Notes under the pieces: generated by a model
Seen by the model: only the letters and a program-made list of their open reading frames with translations
Databases searched by the model: none
Told to the model about the DNA's origin: nothing
Shown: piece by piece, positions 21,655 through 32,890 of the stretch
How positions within the stretch are numbered: position 1 is the first letter of the stretch
Layout of the letters: every line of letters starts with the position of its first letter
Position numbers and translations under genes: made by a program
Origin: Lunularia cruciata
Taxonomy: Eukaryota > Streptophyta > Marchantiopsida > Lunulariales > Lunulariaceae
Assembly: GCA_948567375.1 (NCBI GenBank)
Contig: OX419762.1
Location: forward strand, 59,935,034 to 59,999,033
DNA: 64,000 nucleotides
Direction: 5' to 3'

Positions 21655-24240
21655 TGGCAATGACAATAAAGCTTGAACCCAAAGTACTCATTCCTCTTAA
21701 AAGATGACATTGATAAGTAGTTGGAGGCTTGAATAAGTTTTCAAGTCTAGAAGAGTGAATGGGTTTCACTCATTGTCATTGTTTTGAAGAAGAAAACTGG
21801 AAAGATACAAGTGTGCCAAGATTTCTAGAAACTTAATGCAATCACAAGAAAGGATCATCATCCCTTACCTTTTACAAACACTATTTTGGACCAAGTAGTG
21901 GTCATCCTTGTTACAATTTTCTTGATGGATTTTCAGGCTATAATCAAGTTTCCATTTGAGAAGAAAGCAAGGACAAGACCACATTCACAACTGATTGGGG
22001 CACATTTTCCTACAACCAAATGCCCTTTGGAATGAATAATGCTCCTACTACTTTCCAATGGATGATGAATGAAATTTTTAAAGATTTCTTGTGAAAATTT
22101 GTGGAAGTGTTTATAGATGATTTTTGTGTGTTTGGCCAAAGAAAGGTACATTTGGATTACCTTTGCCAAAGTTTTGAAAGATGTTGTTTTGCAGGCTTGT
22201 CATTATACCCAAATAAATGTTTCTTTGCCATAAAGGAAGGAATTCTTTTGGGGCATTGGGTGCCAAGCCAAGGAATTGAAGTTGATGTTGAGAAGGTGAA
22301 AGTAATCTTGGCTTTAGAATCTCCTTAAAACATTCAGGAGCTAAGAGCTTTCTTGGGACATGTTGGATATTACAGACGCTTTGTGTTAAATTATGTAGTG
22401 CTAGTTGCACCTTTGACAAAGCTTCTAAAGAAGTCCAAAGACTATTTGTGGGAAGTAGAACAAGAAGAAGCTTTCCAAGTATTGAAGAAGAAACTAGTGG
22501 AAGTACCAATATTGATGGGGATTGGGATGTCCCTTTTCATGTGTATGTAGATACTCTATCCATGACAATTGGTGTTCTTAATCTTGAGTTAGAAGAACAA
22601 GAAGAAGAAGGGCTACCCAATTTATTATGCCAACCAAACACTTTAGTTGCAGAGAAGAACTACATTACAACTAAAAGGGAAGCAGCCGGAATGGTGTATG
22701 CATGCAAGAAGTTTCACCACTATTTGTTGTGATAGAAAGTTTTCTTCCATGTGGACCATTATGCATTGCAATACTTGATAAGGAAGGTAGATTTTTCCAA
22801 GCACAAATTGCACAATGGATCTTGTTGCTTCAAGAATTCACATACACTATACAAGTAAGGAAGGGAGCTTTGCATTCAAATGTGGACTTCTTGTCCAGGT
22901 TGGAGACTCAAGACAAGGATCTAAAGGTCAACAACTAGTTTCCTTGTGAAGAATTGTATCATTTGATTGCAATGCAAAGAATGAGGTGTGCAGGAAAAAT
23001 ACCATTTATTTGGATACTTGCCAATGTCTTGAGGGATTGGACCCAAAGCAAAGGGCAGTCTTTCTTAGGAAAATGGGACCATATCAGTTGAAGCACAAAA
23101 TTTTGTTTAAAAAAGGTGAAGATGAAGTACCTTGTAGGTGCTTGAAAGCATACAAAGTAGAAGGAGTACTTGAGTCCTTACACTTAGAAGCATTGGGAAG
23201 ACACTATGCCGTGAAGAACATAGTAAAGAAGATCCTTACAGTAGGGTGGGTATTGGTAGCCTACAATGTACAAGGATACTCAAGCTCATATTTGGAGTTG
23301 TAATGCTTGTCAAAGAACATGAAAGCCAATGGCTACTTCCCAATGGTCTTTGAGACCACTTTTGCCACTTGCTCCATCCAAAAAATGGGGAATTGATTTT
23401 GTGGGTCCAATTCAACCGGTGACCCAATTCATGAGGAAGTGATAAATTTTAGTATGCACTAACTGTGCTACTAAAATGATAAAAGCCAAAGCTAATTGGC
23501 AAGATGATGTGGATACTATTGCCAAATTTGTCTTTTGAAACATCATTTCACATTATTGGTCCTCTAGAATTGGTCAGTGACCAAGGAACACCATTTTGAA
23601 CTCACTTGTGGAAGCGCTAACCAAGTAAAACATCAAAAAACAACTCCTTAAAACCCAAAAGCCAATGGATTGATAGAGAAGGCAAATGGATTGTTGTGTA
23701 AAATTTTGAATAAGGTGATTGTCAATTTTGCCCATGATTGGGACACAAAGTTACCTACAGCTTTGTGGGCATATAGAACAATAGAAAATATTGCAACCAA
23801 AAAACCTCCATATGTTTTGACATAAAAATTGCATTTCATACTACCGGTTGAATTTGAGGTATTGTCATATTGTATCCTATGTGATGTCGGAAGAGGAAAG
23901 TCATGATCTTTAGATCCATCAATTGATGTACTTAGAAGAGAAAAGAGACTATGCAATGCATACCACAAAGGATATACAAGCTCAGCAAAAAGTCATGCAT
24001 GATAAGCGCATATGGCTTGTTGAGAGGGTGAATTGGTGTTGTTATATGACAATTTCCAACTTCTTTTTCCAGGAAAGTTTCATTTAAGGTGGATGGGGCT
24101 AGACCGTGTAATGCACATATATGAGAATGGCTCTATTCAATTGGTAGACTTGGAAGGAAATCCTTTTGCCACTTGAGTAAAAAAGTGAAGCTATTGGACC
24201 ATGGATATTGCATTGTACAAAGAAGCCCAAGTTGATGTTC
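21655..24240 (+). pseudogene. Pol of family A (copy A2), decayed
   Basis: RT blocks are spread over several frames: LDGFSGYNQVSI (about 21925), MPFGMNNAPTTFQWMMN (about 22020) and the catalytic FIDDFCVFGQ (about 22110). They continue through 'LSLYPNKCFFAIKEGILLGH' and 'LRAFLGHVGYYRRF'. RNase H runs about 22540-22930 (AEKNYITTKREAAGMVYACK). Integrase follows, with 'LHLEALGRHYAVKNIVKKIL' and 'GIDFVGPIQP' near 23390, and a GPF-type tail near 24065-24170 (FHLRWMGLDRV). Numerous stops and shifts make it inactive. The FIDD catalytic motif is shared with E1. Confidence 0.82.
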
Positions 24241-25244
24241 ATAGGGACACTCACATTTGAAGAATCATGTGTTTGGATCTGACCCAAGGAATTTGACTTT
24301 GTGTCAAAGGAAGAAGGACTCAAATTGGACTTAAAAGGTGTTAGACCTAAAGTAAGGTTACTTTGCATTTCTAAGGTTACTTTGCATTCTTTGCCAAGAA
24401 AATGGAGCAAATTTTCTTTGGGCCAAATAGATCAAGAAGCTACATTCAAGGGAAATGGCTACTTTGGGATGAAGCCAAAATTGAGAGTGTCAAGAACAAG
24501 ACATGTAGAATCTATGAGTGTCAATTGAGGATAGACTAAACAACGATTGCATAATAGAACACTATAAGATTAAGAATTCATTGAGGAAGTTCTAAAGTGT
24601 CAAAACAATATCCTATGCCTCTTAATAGTTGTTTTGAAGGAGTTAAACTCTTGGGCCAAGGTGAAGGTTTGATCTTCAATGACCAAGAGTTAGGAAACAC
24701 ATGATGCTAGCAAAGGGCAGTAAGAAGAGTTCATCACTTGTGGTGAGGAATCTTGCAATTTGGAGACTTGACATATTGGCAAGGATCAAAGTCTTGATTA
24801 GACTTTGGATCACATTTTTGGCTTGGAATTGGAACTTAAGCTTTCTAGGTTTCATGGCAGAAATAATTGCCGGTAATTGCAAAGATTGTCCCAAGATGGA
24901 GGGGAAGAGAGGAAATCTGGCCTCATGGACTGAGTCACATCAGAAATTAGTCTTGAGGAGGGAAGCTGGGGATGCAAGAAGAGTCACCTTTTATTGAAAA
25001 TGCAATTTGTCAAAAGAAACCACAAAGGTGAGGAATTCTTTTGGTGCTCCTTGCACTAAGAAAGTGTACAAGGTGGATAGTTATAGAGACCAGACAAGGC
25101 AAAGTATTGTTGAGGCACTAATGGCAATGTTTAAGCCAAAAAAAACCACCTGTGTAACAAAGCAATAGGTGGTATTCTTTCACCAAATGTTTGTAAAAGA
25201 GAAGGTGAATTGTGCAAAGTGCTTTCATTGGAGAGTGGGGCAAT

Positions 25245-26083
25245 GGAATATTCCAAGGATAGAGAAACAATAGAGAAAACACAAATTCCACACTCAAACT
25301 CCGATGCCCAAAGGAGCACCTTCTCTTATTATATAGCCAAAGAGGATCTCTTCCAAGGTAGCTCCACCATAGGATTAAGTACATGGATTGGTGACCTGTC
25401 AGCAAACTCCACCATAGGATTAGGTATATGGATTTGTGACCTATCAACAAGCTCCACCATAGTATTAGGTACATGGATTGGTGACCTGTCAGCAAGCTCC
25501 ACCCTTAGATAACTTGCTTGGATGGGTGATATGTTGGTCTTGGTCTCAATCTCATCTGGTTGGTCAAACAGGCTTTTGACCAAAGGGAATCTTTTAGGGA
25601 ATCTTCCTATAGGAATCTCAAAATTACATGAGTGAAGTACCATTAGAAATCTCTTGATGAGACAAACCAAGGGGGAGGGAAGGCCAACCTTTCTCCATTG
25701 AGAGGGGGGGGGGGGGGGGTCTGCAACATTTGAGGCCTAATTCATTTGTTTAGGCCTCCAAAATTGCCTCAAGTTTTCTGGCCTATTTTGGCTTCTGCCC
25801 TATTAGTAGAAATGCTCTTGGTGATACCTCTATCTGATCTACTTTCTACATCATGTGAAACAACCTTCCTTATGTCACCACACAAAGTATCACCGCTAGA
25901 TCATATGCCTAGCTATTGATTCTAAAGTTTTCAAGCATGGTTTCAATTTCTGGCTATTAGTAGAAGTACTCTTTTGGTGATACCTCTGTCTAATCTACTT
26001 ACTCCATCAAGTATAACATCCTCTTAGATGTTACCAAAAAATTTTCATCTCTAAATCATATGTCTAGCTATTGGTATTACAGG
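25245..26083. other. Unclassified insertion in the A2 3' LTR
   Basis: LTR similarity breaks at 'gggca' (25244) and resumes at 'gcaaatgattggg' (26083). The insert holds a 45-base tandem repeat (about 25355-25500), a run of 16 G at 25704-25719 and a direct repeat of about 118 bases (about 25800-25918 and 25953-26073). No coding domain was recognised. The first bases, 25245-25320, resemble nothing else in the window. Confidence 0.55.
25355..25505. repeat. 45-bp tandem repeat
   Basis: About 3.3 copies of a unit beginning 'gctccaccataggattag' and containing 'acatggattggtgacctgtc'. The units start at 25361, 25406, 25451 and 25496, so the period is exact. Confidence 0.85.
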
Positions 26084-26623
26084 CAAATGATTGGGAATTG
26101 GAGAATGGACCTGCCACCCCACTACTTTGTGCTATTTTCAACCCACTTTTATTTGGGCTTGAACTTGCTTAGCTTAGAGGAGAAGGAGAAGATGGTGCCA
26201 CACTTCCATCCTAATCTTTGTCAAGATGTAGATGCGTACAAGCAATACTATGTAAGGTAGATCCGTGATGTTGATGAACACTTTGTCAAGATGGGGCAAG
26301 AAAAGGTAGTGGTGGTAAGTATCCCAAGGCCAGGAAGTGGAGTAGATCCAAGAAGGTGCTCTCACTAGTTCAGCCATGAAAGACTCAAAGACTAAACCCA
26401 AAGCAAGAAATGGCGGTGATGGACCTATCATTGGGTGCAAAATCTAAAGAAGAAGCAAAGTCTAAGTGCAAAGACTCCAAAGAAGAAGAAGATGAAAAGC
26501 TCTCTCTATAGAGTAAGGAGTTGAGTAGTGAGAGTGAGGGAGAACCTAAAGTCTAGCAATTGGTGTGGAAGAAGGAGTTGAGGAGACAATTGGGAATTTT
26601 GTGCACAAATGGATGCATGGAAG

Positions 26624-26823
26624 NNNNNNNNNNNNNNNNNNNNNNNNNNNNNNNNNNNNNNNNNNNNNNNNNNNNNNNNNNNNNNNNNNNNNNNNNNNNN
26701 NNNNNNNNNNNNNNNNNNNNNNNNNNNNNNNNNNNNNNNNNNNNNNNNNNNNNNNNNNNNNNNNNNNNNNNNNNNNNNNNNNNNNNNNNNNNNNNNNNNN
26801 NNNNNNNNNNNNNNNNNNNNNNN
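26624..26823. other. Assembly gap (200 N)
   Basis: An exact 200-base run of N inside the A2 3' LTR, probably a scaffold gap of nominal size. Frames crossing it are meaningless. Confidence 0.99.
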
Positions 26824-27235
26824 AGTTAGTTTACCCATGACTTTAGTTTCATTTTAGACTAAAGATAGGATAGAAATAGAAGTAGAAGATGAACCCAAAG
26901 TGCAAGAAACAATTGTAGGAACATTGGGTGTAGAAGCCAAAGTAGATGTAGACATTCAATCAGAATAGGATTAATGGTTTTGAGATCTGAAGAGTTGCAT
27001 ATGAAGATGTGGAGTGACACTTTGGATCTAAAAATTTGTATGTAGCAATTGAAGTGGTTTAAGTAGTTTAGATAGCTTTGCCTATTTAAAGGAGGCATTT
27101 GCAGTGAATTGTTGTTGAGTATTCATAGTTTTGAAGTTGAGTGAAGCAAAGTGTTGTAGCTTAGTGCTTGTTGGTTTAGCTTAATTCCAAAAGTATCAAT
27201 CTTATTTGTGTGTTTGTGAGTGTTTGGAGAATGTG

Positions 27236-27880
27236 GGGCTTGATGGACCCAAGGTATTGGCTGGTGATTGTTCATCAAATTCAGCCAAGGTTCACCAAGT
27301 TCAAAGTGGGTCGTTTTCAATAGGTTGGTCTTCTACTGGTACATTGACTTCAACCCAAGTCTGAGATTAAGGTTCAATATCTTCAGATGGCTCTATAAGA
27401 TCCCTTTGAACAAGTCAAGGAATCATATGGAGAAGGTATTGACACTCTTCTTCCATAAAAATTCATGCTATCTTCTCACAAATAAATTCTTTTATGAAAG
27501 GAGCTCCCTTGATAGCTCTCAAGGAAGTTGATGTATTGGGTCATAACAAATATGTTTGTCTGCTTGCGTCTTTCTTCTTTTTGGGATTTGGAAATGCAAA
27601 GTAGCCTTGCCACTTGATCTCTCCTTTCTTCTATTTGAGTTCTTTAAAGGCTTCTTGGAGTTCATGATGAAGTTGCAAATCAAATGCCTCCTTCTCATCT
27701 TCATTAAATGTGAATTGTATCTTCTAGTGTTCTTCTTCTTGGTGCAAAGTTCATTATGAAGTCTCTTTTCCCATATTTCTCTTGATGCAGACATTCATAT
27801 TGGTTGGACACCCAATTTCAGATTTGGCTTCATATTCTTCCACTACCAAGATTTTTATTCTTGGTAGTGGCACCAAAAAT
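27236..27880 (-). pseudogene. Family A copy A3: Gag N-terminal region
   Basis: On the minus strand the frame 27519-27794 gives a basic N-terminal Gag segment ('KNSNRRKERSSGKAT', 'RRKTQADKHICYDPIHQLP') that matches the A1 copy at 1562-1750. The remainder of Gag and pol are absent: at about 27235 the sequence switches to the oppositely oriented 3' LTR of A2. The fragment is therefore a truncated element end. Confidence 0.7.
27860..27875 (-). other. Primer-binding site, A3
   Basis: Minus-strand TGGTGCCACTACCAAG lies next to the LTR end at the same spot as in A1. It is a diverged tRNA-Asp-type site. Confidence 0.6.
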
Positions 27881-27881
27881 C

Positions 27882-30800
27882 ATATGACAACCATGACAAA
27901 TATCACAACAATATTTGTCATATGACAACTATGACAAATATCACTTTTGCAGTAATCAATAAATAAAAGTTTGTTCCTAGAGAGATACAATTCAAAAATG
28001 GTCAAATACAAAGTAAACAATAACAATGTAGTTCTTCTTGGTTGTATCTTTAATCTCTCAAGTAGAAACCCACACCTAGAAGAGAGTAACAAGTGCTAAA
28101 CAGAAACTCTTGTCATGAATTACACTCATGTTATCACAACTCCATCAAATATTTCCAAACAATCTTGATTGTGATGATTCAGAAACTTTCAAAGAAGCTA
28201 ATTCACTATAAATGACTGCCTCAGAATTGTATTCCACCCCTCCATGGAAGGCACAAGTTCCTTGATCAAAATTGCTTCACATCAACCTCTTGCTGCATTC
28301 ACCAATGTATAATACTACAAACACTACAATTCCTCTCAGATTTTGTCAAGGCATTGCTTTGATTGCTATCCACTTAGGATCAAACACACAAAATGAAATT
28401 AGCACTATGGAATATAACATTCAACAAGCTCATTGACTTGCATTTTGAAATTCTCCCAACACTCTCAAACACACACACAAGATTGACACTCAAAATTAAG
28501 CTTAAATGACAAGCACTAAGTTACAACTCTTTGCTTTACTCAAATTCAAAAATATGAACATTTAACAACAACACCTTGAAAATTCTTCCTTTAAATAGGC
28601 TTTGCACTTTGATAGTTATCTAACTAATAGACAATTCTACAACAACTTTACCAACCTATGGATCCAAAATGACAAACCATTTCTTCATATTGCCTCTTCA
28701 TATCTCAAATCTGTTTCTACTCCGGTCTGATGTCAACCTTGACTTTGGCTTCCAAACCCAATGTTCATTCTATCATTTCTCCTTCTTTGGGTCTATCTTA
28801 TACTAATAATTCATCTACTATTTCTAGTATCTCTTCAGACTGAACTACAATTGGAATGATACCTAACCTATCCACACTCTCATCCTCCAACCCACTCTTC
28901 TCTAATGTTGCAGGCAACTCATCCAAAGACACCTCCACTGCTACTTCTATAACTTTGGACTTCTTATCTATCTTTACCTTACTACAAAGTCTATCTAAAT
29001 CTGATCTAACAAAATCTAATATGAGATAGACATTGTCTCCTACCTCTAACATTTTCCTATCTACTTGATCTCTCCAATGGATCAATAGATTGTTCAAGTC
29101 CACCTCCTTAGCTTTCCTTCTTCTTGTCTCCTACACCAACAACTTCAATTCATGTAGCCTTGCTTCTTCTAACTTATCCTTGGTTTCAGTACTCATCATC
29201 ACTTTCAACTCCTTCACAATTGCTCCTACTACATCCAACTCCACACTTGAAACTACCTTCTCCTTACTTCTCTCTACTTGTAATTTGTTTTGATACATCA
29301 TCAACTCATCCTTGAATTTGGCCTTAAGTGCCTCCTTCTCTTGCACATATTGGACCAATTCATCTTCAACACCTCTTAGCAACCCCCACAATCATTCTTC
29401 TTCTTGATTACACTTTGTCAACTCTCCTTACCAGGCTTGATCCTTATCTGGTGCGATCTTCTTCAAACTCTCTAGCTCTTGCTCAATCATCGTCATAATT
29501 GCCTTTGAATGTATGACTTCTACCTGAGCATCAACAACTTCTTGCTTCATCATCTCAACCAATGCCTTCTACTCCTTTAGTTCTTCTACACTTTACAAAG
29601 TTCTCTTGCAAGGTATCCAAGTTTTTCCTCCAAAGAACTACTTCAGCCCAAAGTTCTCTGGCTTCCTTCTCTCCTCGTGTTAGCTTACTCCTTAACTCCA
29701 AGGTCTCCTCACTCCATTGTATTACTAGTTCCAACTCATTCTTCATTCCCGGATGATTCTTCTTTAGCTCTGCTATCTTTTGCTATAGATGCACCAACAA
29801 AGGACAAACAATCTGTGATAGATACTTGACTGTGACATATCTTCCTTCATCATCTCTGATGTCTTTGTCTTGGGTAGGTGCTTCTTTGGCTGGTGCCTTA
29901 CCCCAAAGATGTGATCTCTGTATCTTCAATGTCTTGCCCTTTGAGCTCTCCTCTTTGTCTTCAACTTTGCTCGGTCTTGCAACTACAACTTGAGTGCTTC
30001 TCTTTGATCTTGTTGCTTTTGGAAATACCAAGGAAACCTCTCCTACTTGTTTGTCTTCCAACTTTATTGCAAGTAACTCTAGACATGGCTCGTCTCCTCC
30101 TTCCATATGATCAATCACCTCATGAATCTCCCGCTCTTCTTCTCCAACAATCCCTTCTCTTGATTGCTGAACTTTGGCCTCTCCTTCACTGCCACTGCTA
30201 GACTCTCCACTCTGCAGTGTAAACTATTCTTCTACTCTTGAGGCTTCACCCTTTGACTCCATTTCTCCTTCCAATTCTTCCTCCAAAGACAATTCCTTCA
30301 CTTTTATTGGTGAGAGCTTTGGATTCAATTTTTGTATCTTCTAGGGTTGCATTGGCTGCATTCTTTGGGCCTACTTCTCTTCCTTGGTATGGGGATGTCC
30401 ACTGCCACTCTCCTCTCCTTACCACTCTTCAAGTAGTATTCCTTGCCTTCAAGCACCTGCTTGATTTAATTTTGCTCATCCCCATCTGATTCTCTTTGTA
30501 AGTCAGGTTGAAAGTGGGACACCATCTATCCTCTCTCCTCCAAGCTAAGTAAGTTTAATCCAAAGTAGAAGTGGGTTGCAAAGGGTACAAAATGGTGGGG
30601 TGGCATATCCATTCTCCAACTACTGCTCATTCGTCCGACTTGTTGGTGCAAACACTTTGCCCAATCTATTGCCTCTCTTGCAAACATCTGATGGAAGAAT
30701 ACTCCATGCTGCATTGTTACATAGGTGGTTTGCTCTAGCTTAAACATAACCATTATTGTGCCTACCCATCCCATCATCACGCCTACCTAAACATAACCAT

Positions 30801-30893
30801 CATAAGCGCTTCTTACTTCTCTTGCTTTTCTCCCTAGGACTTATCTCCTCTTTGACTCAATCCATCAAGCCTGATTTCCTCTCTTTCCTTCAT
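27882..30893 (-). repeat. LTR of A3 (truncated at its 5' end)
   Basis: Reads on the minus strand from about 30893 (equivalent to about 7885 in the A2 LTR) to ...GTTGTCATATG at 27882. It contains a CCTATTTAAAGG box near 28590 and the U3 coding stretch. A short duplication of about 38 bases lies at 27882-27945. The LTR start is missing, replaced by the 3' LTR of element B. Confidence 0.75.
28798..30780 (-). pseudogene. U3-encoded ORF in A3 LTR, with coiled-coil segment
   Basis: This is the fullest version of the family A U3 ORF. From N to C on the minus strand: 'MHVQHGVFFHQMF'-like block with 'AIDWAKCLHQQVGR' (30526-30780), 'PHHFVPFATHFYFGLNLLSL', a Ser/Lys-rich linker (29783-30118) and then a charged coiled-coil region (29131-29746, with 'EKEALKAKFKDELMMYQNKL'). 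The last part (28798-29103) holds 'HWRDQVDRKMLEVGDNVYLI' and is shared with A4 (49469-49729). It lies upstream of the LTR TATA box. No known domain was recognised. It is broken into at least six pieces. Confidence 0.6.
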
Positions 30894-30997
30894 TGTAAAA
30901 GACCAAGACCAAGGAGAGAAATAGGAGAATGGAAACTCACATTGGGACACTTGAATGTGGGAAAACTCCAAATACCTAGCATGAACTTTGGCTCTTG

Positions 30998-31005
30998 TAT
31001 TTATA
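30998..31005 (-). promoter_or_regulatory. TATA box in B 3' LTR
   Basis: TATAAATA on the minus strand, just downstream of the heat-shock-element-like array. The same box is at 48795-48802 in the 5' LTR. Confidence 0.7.
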
Positions 31006-31024
31006 GGGATCATACAAGGCTTTT

Positions 31025-31175
31025 GAGAAGCTTCTCAAGAATCTTCCTTGAGCCGCTTTTTTGGAGTGCAAGCCAAGTTAATTAGGAAGCTTCTCAAGAA
31101 GCTTCCTTCTAGGAGCTGCTTACTTGGGATGCAAGCTAAGTTAGTTAGAAGCTTCTAGAAGCTTCCTTCTAGAAG
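31025..31175 (-). promoter_or_regulatory. Heat-shock-element-like array in B 3' LTR
   Basis: 31147-31166 reads aGAAgcTTCtaGAAgcTTCc, four contiguous alternating nGAAn/nTTCn units, the classical binding pattern for heat shock factors. It is followed by a further TTCtaGAA at 31167-31174. GAAgcTTC dyads recur at about 31028 and 31093. The array lies 20-170 bases upstream of the TATA box in promoter orientation. Confidence 0.6.
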
Positions 31176-31321
31176 CTACCTACTTGGAGTGCAAGCTAAG
31201 CTAGTTGGGAAGCTTCCCAAGATGCTTCCTAGATACTTATGGAATATTCTAGGCTAATTTGTCTTATTTGCTACTTTGTTAGCCCTACTAACTTCATCGC
31301 TAAACTTTATATTGTTACATA

Positions 31322-31333
31322 TTCCCCCACCGC
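31322..31333 (-). other. Polypurine tract, B
   Basis: Minus-strand GCGGTGGGGGAA directly before the 3' LTR start TGTAACA. Confidence 0.7.
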
Positions 31334-31354
31334 TAGTTGGTGACGTCCTCATCG

Positions 31355-32890
31355 CCAATGAAACTTCAAACTCTTGGATGGCCAGTTGTGCATTTTGGAG
31401 ATGAGAAAAAGGTTCCCATGTAGCATCATGAAGTTCCCATGTGGTTTCCAAAGGACCTTGTAATTTTTATGTTGTTGACGGTCTCATTGAATGTGGCGAC
31501 ACACAAGGATACAATCAACTTTGTACTCTTCATGATCATTGATAGGGACAGGAGGACGAGGAGGTTGGACTCAAGAGGAAAAAGAAGAGGGTTTAGGAAC
31601 AAAGGGTTTCAAATGGAAATATGAAAGATAGGTTGGATGCGCATATGACAAGGCAAGGCAAGTCGATAAGCAACAAGAGAGACAATTCTGGTGACATGAA
31701 AGGGTCATCCAGTGAGAGGCAAGTTTAAAAACTTGGGTATCAAGTGGGAGGGGTAGGTTACTAGAGGATAGCATGACTTTATCACCAACTTCAAAGATGA
31801 GATCACAACGATGATGGTCAATATATTGTTTCTGACAATTTTGGGTAACAAGGAGGTGAGATTTGGCTCGTTGGAAAGATTGGGAGATGGTGGTCAAGAA
31901 GGTTGAAGTATGAGGGACCCAAGATGGGTGAGAAGCAAGAAGAGAATCTAGAACAAGTGGATCTTGGCCAAAATTGAGAAAGAAAGGAGAAAATCCGGTG
32001 CTTGCCTATTTGGAATTATTGTAGGCAAATTCTACAATTGCAAAACATTCATCCCAATTGGTATGGTAGACATTGATGAAGGCATGTAACATATCTTCCA
32101 AAGTACAATTTGCATGTTTGGTTTGTCCATCAGTTTGAGGATGTTAGGCCGTGGATAAAGCAAGCTTGGTGCCGAGTATCTAGAAGAATGCTTGCCAAAA
32201 CTCCCGAGTGAATTGAGGATCACGGTTGGAGATGAGTACACATGGCATCCCATGATGCTTGAAGACATTGATTGATCCCATGATGTCAAAGTAGATTTGC
32301 GCTAAAGTTGGATCATCCACAATATCAAAGGTTAGTGCCAAGTGGATTTGCTTACTAAGCTTATCCACAAACACCACAATTGCTGTGTGTCCTTGTTTTG
32401 TCTTGGGAAAGGATGTGATGAGATCCAAGCTCACATGTTCCCAGTGAATGGATGGAATGGGGAGTGGTTGAAGGAGTCTACTTGGCTTTTGGTTGCTGGC
32501 CTTGTTGCATTGGTAGCTTTCACACAATCAGACAAACTGTCAAACATCTTGTGTCATGTTGGACTACCACCATTGGCGTTAGAGGGTACCCAAGGTCTTG
32601 TCCACACCCATATGACCAGCTTTTGGTAAATCATGGGCTTCTTGAAAATGCACAAGTTGGAGATCACCTTTGGCTGGAACATAGATCCGGTCCTCATGGA
32701 ATAGAAGGCCTTCCTTGAAGGAGAAAGTGTTGTACTCCTTGTCACATGCTATAAGATGACCATGTACCATGTAGAGCTGATCAAAACTCATTTTGGACCT
32801 TGGAGTCAATTGCCACCATTGTAATTGCCACCGTGATGAGAGGATGAGACTTTGAATCAGGTCATCGTGATAGAGCATCAAGGATGACAT
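31355..32890 (-). pseudogene. Integrase and chromodomain of B
   Basis: Minus strand, in pieces. The HHCC N-terminus with 'HFQEAHDLPKAGHMGVDKTL' lies at 32579-32890. The catalytic core at 32180-32527 has 'VSLDLITSFPKTKQGHTAIV' (first Asp) and 'CVLISNRDPQFT' (second Asp). The C-terminal part at 31571-31897 includes 'FEVGDKVMLSSSNL'. It ends in a chromodomain near 31355-31510: 'YKVDCILVCRH', then 'NYKVLWKPHG' and, after a frameshift, 'DATWEPFSHLQNAQLAIQEF'. Chromodomains of chromoviruses bind modified histones and bias insertion. Frameshifts and stops make it inactive. Confidence 0.82.

Larger units (their letters stand above)
7230..27235 (+). mobile_element. Family A retrotransposon, copy A2 (nearly full length, interrupted)
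   Basis: Plus-strand element: 5' LTR 7230-10699, PBS 10708-10727, Gag 10840-12620, pol remains 21655-24240, and a 3' LTR from about 24268 that is cut at about 27235. E1 (13127-20910) is inserted between Gag and pol, with GGTC on both sides. RT motifs (SGYNQV, MPFGMNNAPTTFQ, FIDDFCVFG) and the tRNA-Asp-like PBS put it near the Tat/Athila branch. All coding parts are broken. Confidence 0.8.
24268..27235 (+). repeat. 3' LTR of A2 (interrupted, 3'-truncated)
   Basis: Homologous to 7239-10165: TGTGTTTGGATCTGACC at the start, the U3 coding blocks (24701-24997, 26060-26260) and the CCTATTTAAAGG box near 27085. It is interrupted by foreign DNA at about 25245-26083 and by the N gap. It stops at about 27235, where it abuts A3 internal DNA in the opposite orientation, so the U5 end is missing. 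Confidence 0.75.
30894..31319 (-). repeat. 3' LTR of B
   Basis: 426 bp; minus strand TGTAACAATA...GTCTTTTACA. It matches the 354-bp 5' LTR at 48691-49044. The length difference comes mainly from extra copies of an 'aagcttct'-containing segment. Confidence 0.88.

Noticed and set aside
25355-25505. CRISPR-like array
   Set aside because: Units are directly adjacent 45-mers with no unique spacers; the context is a plant retrotransposon.
26506-26857. Open frames around 26.5-26.9 kb
   Set aside because: They consist mostly of the N gap.
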